64,000 bases of DNA, taken from NCBI GenBank assembly GCA_030704615.1, contig CM060733.1, positions 71,486,001 through 71,550,000 on the forward strand, written 5' to 3'. Below, piece after piece: positions 38,363-46,519 of this stretch (the first letter of the stretch is position 1; the number at the start of each line of letters is the position of its first letter). Under the pieces are notes generated by a model that was given only the letters and a program-made list of their open reading frames with translations, was not told where the DNA came from and ran no database searches. Made by a program: the position numbers and the translations under genes. This DNA is from Takakia lepidozioides (taxonomy: Eukaryota; Streptophyta; Takakiopsida; Takakiales; Takakiaceae).

Positions 38363-39316
38363 AACTAACCTTACTGTTTGCAACATGACATCGAAGCCAA
38401 AAGAGATGTTTGTTTTGTTCCCCCCGGATGCCCTCTCATGCAAGGCTGGCACTATATGTTTTGTAGGGACCACAGGGAGTGGCACTGGGGTCGAATGTGA
38501 AGAAGGTGGGTCCTGCGCCAAGGACCATAGTGCTACGGCGCCAGCATTCCGGATCTGCCCCCGGCATGAGGAGGCAGCGCCCAAGGTATGGTTGTTCCCA
38601 GCCCCTCTCCGCAAACTTACTTGGTTGGTTTCCTTTATGGATACACTTCCTGAAGCGTTGCAATGTGTATTCATTGCAGGTGAGCAAGATGAGTGGGCTA
38701 TCCCCGGCACCATCATCGCAGCAGGATGTGGTTCCCCAGGCATGCATTCATGGCTCCTTGCTTTGCCTGGTTTCTAGTAGGGTTATTTTTGCCAGGAAGT
38801 TGTAGTGTGTAGGGTCTGAGCAGGGTGTTTGTTAGCTTGCTCCGTGGAGGTGTGTTTATACCATTGCAGCCACCAGAGTTCATGTTATTCTTATCCGTCT
38901 AACTAAACCTCTTTTTGCTGCTGCAGTTGAAGACACGTGGGCAGCTTTCCTCAGTTGCCACCCTCAGCGACGAGCCTCGCTTCAAGGTACGTTGGTACAC
39001 CGTGAATTTGCTGCTGATTCAGTATCGAGGCAACCAAGATCGTTTCCATGCCCAGCTGCGCTTGACTTTCACCCTGTCATTGCTATGTTTGTTGCTGAGT
39101 GGACCCTGATGTTGGTGTCTGCAGATATCAGATCCTGTGTTTCTCCTGAACCCCAATGACAAGCGGTCAAAGACAACCGCCGCAAAGACGGAAGTGGTGG
39201 GAATAGCCGGGGTTGACAAGTTCCACTGCAAGGACATTCGTTCCGGGTGGTACAAGGTGAAAGTCCACGAGATCATGCTTCCAAGTGTTACATTGCCTTG
39301 CCCAAATGTGGACGAT

Positions 39317-39337
39317 CCCCCCCCCCCCCCCCCCCCC
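39317..39337 (+). repeat. Poly-C run (21) within transposase exon
   Basis: The run encodes seven consecutive Pro (VDD, then Pro7, then FKTT) in the last TNPA-like exon. Homopolymer slippage here would change the frame of the C-terminal domain. Confidence 0.8.
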
Positions 39338-39891
39338 TTCAAGACCACACTAGCGCACATGAAAGGCACGGTGACTCTGTGGCTAGAGAAAAGTATGAGG
39401 AAAGGTGAAAGTATCAAGTAAGATTTCATGTTTGTAGTCCCTGTTGGGTGTGTAATGATACTCATAGAAGTGTGTATGATACTCACGTTACCAGTTTTGA
39501 ACATTTGGGCATGACAGTTTATGTGATGTCCGGCAACCATGTATGTTGGCATTTTGTCTTGCTCATACGCAGGTGTGCCGTGACGGTCTCTTATTTGAAT
39601 GTAATATCACATTTTCTTGACTTGTCGTCGTGTCCGTCCACCTTCTATGTGTATGTGTGATGGTCTTTGGTCTCCCTGGACTACGTCTATTTGGTTCATT
39701 AGCGTGATGTTGTGCATGCATCGTGGTCTGTGTTCTGAGTCTCGCCCAGTATCATTGCTTCTCAATTCCCCCTGCATATGGGTGAACCACTAAAACCACT
39801 AGAATGCATCAGAACCATACTTTCAGCTTAGAATGCAAGTCATTTGGAAAACTCACACAAACCACTACAAGTGCTCGTTTGCAGTGCTTTC

Positions 39892-39902
39892 CTACTGTAG
39901 TG
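39892..39902. repeat. Candidate CACTA right terminus
   Basis: CCTACTGTAGTG is the reverse complement of CACTACAGTAGG, which has the CACTA start expected at a transposon end. It is preceded by several short CCACTA or AACCACTACAA motifs (39787-39870), as expected of sub-terminal repeats. The matching left end and the 3-bp target duplication were not found. Confidence 0.35.
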
Positions 39903-40954
39903 CAACCAACTAGCACAGTGACAGCGGAGTTGGCCAAAGCAGTCCCGAGAGGGCACAAGCACTCTGCGTCTTTCCACTAGCAGTCGTACCCCTCACTGCC
40001 ATTGCATGGGGACGACGCCACGCGTCAACCCACACACTCTCCACGTGGTCCCCATGGATTTGTCTGTTGGCAGTTATGCGGTTGACTTCGCCAGTCGTTG
40101 TTGCCACGTGACATGCAACACTCCAAGTTATGTGGCCGACTGCGATGTGGCGTCTTGGGCCCGTGGCCACGCGGCAGCATTGCCGCTCGTCGCGGCGCCA
40201 CCACATCGGCGTCCATGTCCGCATCCACGTCCACGTCCATGTGTCACCGCGCCCCGGACGAGTCAGTCCACTCATCCGGAGGGAGAAGTCAAAGTCAGCC
40301 CAAAAGGTCAAACACACGGGCGGCCGGCCTGGTTACGCCACGTGGTTCTTCAGCATTAATCGCATTAATCGCTGAGCAGTTGTTCGCGCGTCTGCGTCCT
40401 TTACCACTCCAATCATTGGATGTCCAACCCAACTACCACGTCTGTTGTAACTAGTCGTTTGTAACTTCCAGTCGATCCCATTTTTTTGACTTTTACGACT
40501 CAAAATGAGTCGTTACCCCAGTGATAAATGACACGAATGCTTCTAGTGGCACGATCAAAATTGAGTTCTGTCTTCAGAAAAAAACCATTGTACCGTCACA
40601 AATCTCATATCTACACGACTATGGTCTACTCCGTCCTATATACGTCTTTCGGCTCAGGCCAATTGAATGGCTTCTCCATGAGCCGAAGTACTACATGGAC
40701 TAATGTGACTCTCTCATTCTTGTAGTTGTCGTACAACCTTTGTAGCATTGAATGCCAACAACCTCCCGTAAATTGGTCCTCGAACATGCTTTGATCATAA
40801 TGAGGGCCGGGCTCTATCCGACGGAGTCACTGATTACATGGGACTGTCATAGAAATGTTAATTCAGTAGGTGGTGGATAAAATTTATTTGTACTGCTATC
40901 TTCCCAACGACAAATGCCTCCAACGTCATGTCCTGGGGGGGGGGGGGGGGGCAT
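39903..40954. other. Intergenic stretch, GC-rich left part and poly-G tract
   Basis: 40010-40330 is GC-rich with repeated GTCCAYGTCCGCATCCACGT-type hexamer runs (CCACGT/CATGTC, about 40208-40245). No gene motif was recognised. A run of 17 G lies at 40935-40951, next to the end of the kinase-like pseudogene. Confidence 0.4.
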
Positions 40955-42151
40955 TCGCATTAAAAATCGATGCAATATCTTTTTCCACCCACCATCTTTT
41001 CGCGAGTTCCCGGTCCAGCTTGTCTTGGTTTTCAAACTGGTACGGCGAGGCTTTGCGTATGCCCAATGGGGTGGCTAAGCCTCAATCACACACCCTAATC
41101 TTGATCTCATCGGTACCATTTGGAAAATACAACAAGATGTTGTCGGGGGACAAGTCGTTGTGCAGGACACCGTTCTTGTGGACAATATCAATGATGCACA
41201 CCAGTGCCCATTCAAGTTTACTACGCACTTTCCGGAAACGAAGCAAGCGATCGCATTCTTGGAACTCTGCTTCCGTTCCCTTTGTTCCAAAATCACCCTG
41301 TTGTCCGAATCGTTGCCCCATTTTCTGTCAAGGTTCATTATGTCGCATATTGTCCCCCCATTCCACCAGCGAGTGTAAACCTCTACCTCACGTGCATTCA
41401 CAAAATATGAGATAACACCCGGATGCGGGAACTTCACTGCCAAACACTCATCGTAATGTTGTCTCAACGCCTTTTCTGGATTTTTGGACTTGGGTTTTTT
41501 TCCCGCTAGCTCCCAACGCTCCAGTATTCTAGAATCGCCAACAATCATACACTGACGGAACCTAGCATACCCTCCTTCTTTGTAAGAGCCAATCTCTACC
41601 ACTTTCGCACTTGAGTTCAGGTAATAAAGACCAGTTGTGCATCCTCCGCCCGATGACCCCGCCTTCCAAAGGACAACCCTAGTCCAGCGATGTGAATTTG
41701 GACTTGCCGAGCAAGCCCAATACTCGACACGCCGCAATGACTCAGCTTCGGCGGAGGGCACCCGACCCTCGGTTGTTCTACCCTTCCATGTCTTCATTAG
41801 CTGCCTCAAATTCCACGCGACGTCTTTCGCCCTGCTTCGGATCCATCGATTGAATCAGCTTGTTCCTGTCCGCCGTCCACTTAACCCCCGCCAAAGCGTT
41901 CGTCATTTTCCTCTCCATATTCCGCTGGAAAATCTGAAACCCCTCCCATCCATGCCTGACATAAGCACTCTCCAGCCTCATCATGTCCCTACCCTTGAAG
42001 TAATCCACTACCACTTCTTTCACCATATCCAAGGCATCCGGTCCCGGGTAGACTGGCTTCTTGACCTGGCTATCCCGCTCGTAGGTACATTTTCTCTTCC
42101 TCCAACCCCAAACGACCCCGCCCCAGAACTTGAATTCACAACCCCCGACAT
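40955..42151 (-). pseudogene. Protein-kinase-like gene, left arm copy
   Basis: The start matches the right-arm copy (MSGVVNSSSGAG at 42151) and the product runs leftwards. An N-terminal region (YPGPDALD.VKEVVVDYF, MMRLESAYVRHGWE) precedes a kinase-like domain: LAVKFPHPGVISYFVNA, WWNGGTICDIMNLDRKWG, then the catalytic loop NGVLHNDLSPDNILL and, in place of DFG, a CDWG-type motif. At that motif the Trp codon is TGA (41082-41084), after which GLATPLGIRKASPYQFEN continues in frame. Frame shifts occur near 42080 and 41260. The family is a divergent plant-type kinase-like protein in which HRD is HND. It lies outward from the hairpin array on the same arm. Confidence 0.7.
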
Positions 42152-42689
42152 TGTATAAACCCTTGCCCACTACACGGACAAAACCTCAGAAAACGGCAAT
42201 GGACGCGTGTGGATGGTGTCTTCGTAGTTTTTGCAAAAAAACAGGTCACCGGAGATCCAAAAACGGCAAAATGGTGATACGATGATTGAACCGTGAACAA
42301 GGGTGTGGGACTGACCAATAAAAAACCGATAAAACCTCTTTACCCCCCCCCCCCCCCCCCAAAATAATCACCTTTACACCTCCCGTTGGCAGTGCCAAGC
42401 AACGAAGTCCTAAATGACTATATGATGGAACCGCACCACAAGAGGGGCACAGTGATCAGAAAAAGAGGGGGCAATGGTTTATATAGGCGTCCACCAGCAC
42501 CCCCCCTCCCAAAATGGCATTATGCTTGAAAAGGCGCGATAGGCCAATGACGCCTCGCCACGTGTCAGCGTGGCGCGACTGGCCAGTCGTACCTCGTCAC
42601 GCGCACCCACATGGGAGAGGTCAAGGGTTCAAAACCACCTCCCCCCCTCATCCCGGGTCCCTGGATTTCCAAAAAAAAAAAAACACGCG

Positions 42690-43325
42690 ACCCCCGCATG
42701 GCGGTCGCTATATTTATAAAAACAAGAAGAGCGACCGTCACATGGCGGTCGCTGTATTTTTTTTAAATATATTAAATAAGCGACCGCCGTTTGGCGGTCG
42801 CTTAATTCAAGATTAAAAATAAAAATAAGCGACCGCCGCTAAATGGCGGTCGCTGCATTTCTTAAGCATATATTAAGTAAGCGACCGCCAAACGGCGGTC
42901 GCTTTATCTAAGAATAAACATAAAAATAAGCGACCGCCGCTAAATGGCGGTCATTATTTAAAAAAAAAAAAAAAAAAAAACGACCGCCACAAGGGGATCA
43001 CTGTATTTCTATAAAACATATTAAAGATATAATAATAATAATATAATAAAGAGCGACCGCCAATCTTGCGGTCGCTTCATTTAAAACATAATAAACTTCA
43101 ACCGACCGCCAATATAGGCGGTCGCTTATTTTAAAATATAATAAAATACAAACGACCGCCAATATGGGCGGTCGCTTCATTTATAAATTTACCGGCGACT
43201 GCCAATATATGCGGTCGCTTAATTTAATAAAATATTAAATTACAAGAGACCGTCAATATGGGCGGTCCCTTGATTTAAAAAATAATAAATTATAAGCGAC
43301 CACCAATATAGGCTGACGTATTTGT
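42690..43325. repeat. Hairpin array, left arm: about 13 units
   Basis: Each unit is a small perfect or near-perfect palindrome, AAGCGACCGCC, 4-8 loop bases, GGCGGTCGCTT, separated by AT-rich spacer; starts are near 42690, 42731, 42779, 42828, 42880, 42929, 42980, 43052, 43101, 43151, 43194, 43244 and 43294. The usual spacing is 49-50 bases. Two loop types occur: GTTT/GCTAAAT in the outer half and AATATA/AATATG in the inner half. Mutations in one half-site are not always matched in the other. No ORF runs through it. Confidence 0.92.
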
Positions 43326-43515
43326 TTTAAAATTAATAAATATTATTGATTGGCCACGTCTGTTTTACACCGTGGCTGCCATGTCATTACAAAGAGTAAA
43401 AGTAAATCGTAAAAGTCAAATGTAAAAAATATTACATGGGTAAACGTCCGGATTCGACGTAACATGACGCACGTCGGACGTGTCAGCGCCACGTCACGTC
43501 AGGAATGATAACTAG

Positions 43516-43879
43516 GAAGTTTACAAATGCAATGTCTGACCTAGTACAGACCATTGCATATATGAGACTTCCCACAACACTCTGATAGGGAACATCTCTC
43601 ATTGTCTCCAAGTGTGCAGCACTCTTAGGATTCATCTCCTTTGAGAGTTTGCAATTTGGGACAAACGGGATATTTACCGGCATACTTTCAGCCATACCAA
43701 AGCGCCTTAAGATATCTTCAAGATACTTACGCTGGTTCAGGTAAATCGCTCAGTCTTGTTGAACACGAGATACCAATACCCCCAAGCAGTACTAGATCTC
43801 TTTCAGATCCACCATCTCAAACTTCATTGAGATATCACTCTTCGTCTTTTTCAACAGAGCCAAGTCATTAGAGACCAAA
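43516..43879 (-). pseudogene. Copia reverse transcriptase/RNase H fragment at the palindrome centre
   Basis: The minus strand encodes an ordered copia pol segment: SDISMKFEMVDLKEI, TAG at 43792-43794, YCLGVLVSRVQQD, TGA at 43750-43752, AIYLNQRKYLEDILRRFGM, then NCKLSKEMNPKSA and VPYQSVVGSLIYAMVCTRSD. The two stops fall where copia proteins usually have Gln (GEI-Q-YCLG) and Arg, fitting CAG to TAG and CGA to TGA. Neither end of the fragment shows LTR sequence; both abut the arm ends (GGAATGATAACTAGG) directly. Confidence 0.85.
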
Positions 43880-44086
43880 ATCCCTAGTTATCATTCCTGA
43901 CGTGACGTGGCGCTGACACATCGGCCGTCACGTCCGACGTGCGTCACGTCACGTCGAATCCGAACGTTTACCCATGTAATTTTTTTTAGATTTGACTTTT
44001 ATGATTTACTTCTACCCTTTGTAATGACATAGCAGCCACGGTGTAAAACAGACGTGGCCAATTATTAATATTTATTAATTATTAAA

Positions 44087-44800
44087 AAAATACGTCCGCC
44101 TATATTGGCGGTCGCATATAATTTATTTATTTTTAAACGAAGCGACCGTCCATATTGGCGGTCGATTGTAATTTAATATTTTGTTAAATTAAGCGACCGC
44201 CTATATTGGCGGTTGCCGATAATTTATTAATTTTTAAATAAAGCGACCGCCCATATTGGCGCTCATTTGTATTTTATTATATTTTAAAATAAGCGACCGC
44301 CTATGTTGGCGGTCGGTTGAAGTTTATTATGTTTTAAGTGAAGCGACCGCCCAGATTGGCGGTCGCTCGTACTTTATTATATAATTATTAATATATATTT
44401 AATATATTTTGTAAAAATACAGCGAGGCCATGTGGCGATCGCTAGAGTTTTTTTTAAAAAAATTTAGCGACCGCCATTTAGCAGCGGTCGCTTATTCTTA
44501 TTTTTATTCTTAAATAAAGCGACCGCCGTTTGGTGATCGCTTCTTCAGTAAATTTTTGAAAAATGCAGCGACCGCCATTTGGCGGCGGTTGCTTGATTTG
44601 ATTTTGATTCTTTAAATTAAGCGACTGCTGTTTGGCGGTTGCTTACTTTAATATATTTTTTTAAATGAAGCGACCGCAATTTAGCGGCAATCGCTTATTT
44701 TTATTTTGAATCTTGAATTAAGCGACCGCCAGTAGGCGGTCGCTTATTTAATATATTTTTAAAAAATGCAGCGACGGCCATTTGGAGGTCGTTCTTCTTA
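44087..44800. repeat. Hairpin array, right arm: about 14 units
   Basis: This is the mirror copy of the left-arm array, unit by unit. Starts are near 44093, 44141, 44191, 44241, 44291, 44341, 44420, 44463, 44517, 44566, 44620, 44668, 44719 and 44768. The unit at 44093 (CGTCCGCCTATATTGGCGGT) is the reverse complement of the left unit at 43294, including its AATATA loop, and the unit at 44141 matches the left unit at 43244. Loop types again change from TATATT inside to ATTT/GTTT outside. Confidence 0.92.
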
Positions 44801-45257
44801 TTTTTAAACGCCTGGTACGATTGGTCAGTCGTGCCGTGCGAACACGTGGCGAGGCGCCACTGGCCTGTCGCACATTTTCAAGCATAATGTCATTTTGGTA
44901 GGGGGGGGGGGTTTGGTGGGCGCCTATATTAACCATTCCCCCCTCCTTTTCTGATAACTTTTGCTCTTCTCGTGGTGCGTCTTTGGCATCTTGTAGTCAT
45001 TTCGGACTTCGTTGCTTGGCACTGCCAACGGGAGGTGCAAAGGTGATTATTTTGGGGGGGGCGGGGAAGGAGATTTTGTCGATTTTCTACTAGTCAGTCC
45101 CACCCCCTTGTTCACGGTTTAATCATCGTATCACCATTTTGCCGTTTTCGGATCTCCGGCGGCTTGTTTTTTTGTAGAAACTATGAAGACATCATCCACA
45201 CGCGTCCATTGCCGTTTTCTGAGGTTTTGTCTTGTGTAGTGGGCAAAGGTTTATACA

Positions 45258-46315
45258 ATGTCGGGGGTTGTGAATTCAAGTTCTGGGGCGGGGTCGTCTG
45301 GGGGTTGGAGGAAGAGAAAATGTGCCCACGAGCGGGATAGCCAGGTCAACAAGCCAGACTATCCGGGACCGGATGCCTTGGATAGGGTGAAAGAAGTGGT
45401 AGTGGATTATTTCAAGGGTAGGGACATGATGAGGCTGGAGAATGCTTATGTCAGACATGGATGGGAGAAGTTTCAGATTTTCCAGCAGAATATGAAGAGA
45501 AAAATGACGAACGCCTTGACGGGGGTTAAGTGGACGGCGGACAAGGACAAGCCGAAGTTCAATCGGTTGATCCAAAGCAAGGCGAAAGACGCCACGTGGA
45601 ATTTGAGGCAGCTAATGAAAACATGGAAGGATATAACAACCGAGGGTCGAGTGCCTTCCGCCGAAGCTGAATTAATGCGGCGTGTTGAGTATTGGGCTTG
45701 GCCGGCAAGTTAGAATTCACATCGCCGGACTAGGGTTGTCCCTTGGAAGGCGGGGTCATCGGGCAGGGGAGGCACAACTGGTCTTTATTACCTGCATTCT
45801 AGTGCGAAGGTGGTCGAGATTTCCCTTACAAAGAAGGAGAGTATGTTAAGGTCCGTCAGTGTAGGATTGTTGGCGATTCTATAATACCGGAGCATTGGGA
45901 GCTAGCGGAAAAAAAACCCAAGTCTGAAAATCCAGAAAATACGTTGAGACAACATAACGACGAGAGTTTGACAATGAAGTTCCAGCATCCGCGTATTATC
46001 TCATATTTTGCTGTGAATGCACGTGAGGTAGAGGGTTACATTCGCTGGTGGAATGGGAGGGACAATACGCGACATGATGAACCTTGACAGAAAATGGGGC
46101 AACGATTCGGACAACAGGGTGATTTTGGAACAAAGAGGAACGGAAGCAGAGTTCCAAGAATGCGATCGCTTGCTTCATTTCCGGAAAGTGCACAGTAAAC
46201 TTGCATGGGCACTGGTGTGCATCAGGGATGTTGTCTACAAGAACGGTGTCTTGCACAACGACTTGTCCCCTGACAACATCTTGTTGCATTTTTTAGATGG
46301 CACCGAGGAGATCAC
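45258..46315 (+). pseudogene. Protein-kinase-like gene, right arm copy
   Basis: MSGVVNSSSGAGSSGGWRKR at 45258 opens a 151-codon frame that covers the N-terminal region (YPGPDALDRVKEVVVDYF, VRHGWEKFQIFQQ, RVEYWAWPAS) and stops at 45711-45713 where the left copy continues. Later blocks are found in other frames: AKVVEI near 45805, LTMKFQHPRIISYF near 45970, and from 46053 MGGTIRDMMNLDRKWG, ALVCIRDVVYKNGVLHN and DLSPDNILLHF. Similarity to the left copy ends near 46315, just before the CDWG motif, so the kinase domain is cut at the edge of the palindrome. Several shifts plus truncation make it a pseudogene. Confidence 0.7.
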
Positions 46316-46519
46316 TATAACCGTGGGAATAGGCATTTACAGTATGCCGACTTATGCTGCATATTCCAAACAAACCGACAATGAAAAGAGACTTCTTGCA
46401 GACTGCAACGTTGTGCAGTTTGCCAACTTAAGCTGGCATCACACTTGGATACATAGAAGATTGCACTTGGACCTAGATGACACTGGACACTTGGGCCAAC
46501 AGCATAGGCTACCCTAGTC

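Larger units (their letters stand above)
36112..39421 (+). pseudogene. TNPA-like CACTA accessory protein (Ptta/En/Spm type), with foreign insert
   Basis: The start is MSTPSKKRSTAEAASPPP at 36112, a basic/Ser-rich N-terminus (RRSPRLARLN) that ends at a donor after PAAHE (36409). A middle exon gives GKAPSLTKLFSYRGINFEV and KTLLCRVIGLALEYAFAIW, but the splice phase does not fit cleanly. A Pro/Gln-rich stretch (36870-37080) leads into a Lys/Arg part and the conserved MKGERAKLKDKWAKTGVRP and YWDKLVAYWESPRGLAKAE block typical of plant Transposase_24, up to a donor at about 37645. A final exon (39124-39421) carries KISDPVFLLNP..VVGIAG and WYKVKVHEIMLP..LPCPNVDD, like the C-terminal Transposase_23 domain. 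Between them lie an HAD-type fragment (own entry) and small Ser/Arg-rich exons (38500-38960). Confidence 0.65.
41100..46315. repeat. Giant imperfect palindrome, two arms of about 2.4 kb
   Basis: Left arm 41100-43515 and right arm 43880-46315 are reverse complements over their whole length. From outside to centre each arm holds: the kinase-like gene pointing outward, GAGGT/ACCTC spacer text with GTTGGCAGTGCCAAGCAACG, a C/G homopolymer tract (42343 and 45053), an AGGCGCCACTGGCC-like part, the hairpin array, a TGGCCACGTCTGTTTTACAC block, and an ACGT-rich block (GACGTGACGTGGCGCTGACA). The arms differ at scattered positions and by small indels, so this is an old inverted duplication and not an assembly fold-back. 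A 365-bp copia fragment lies between them. Confidence 0.93.

Noticed and set aside
38213-38743. 176-codon minus-strand ORF
   Set aside because: Antisense to the HAD fragment and following exons; no motif.
35700-39902. Complete small CACTA element from CACTACAG to CTGTAGTG
   Set aside because: The outer 9 bases match, but the next bases do not and the flanking triplets differ, so the pair of ends is not supported.
42690-44800. CRISPR array
   Set aside because: Regular palindromic repeats, but spacers are AT-rich and related to each other, the repeat is too short, and the DNA is nuclear plant DNA without cas genes.
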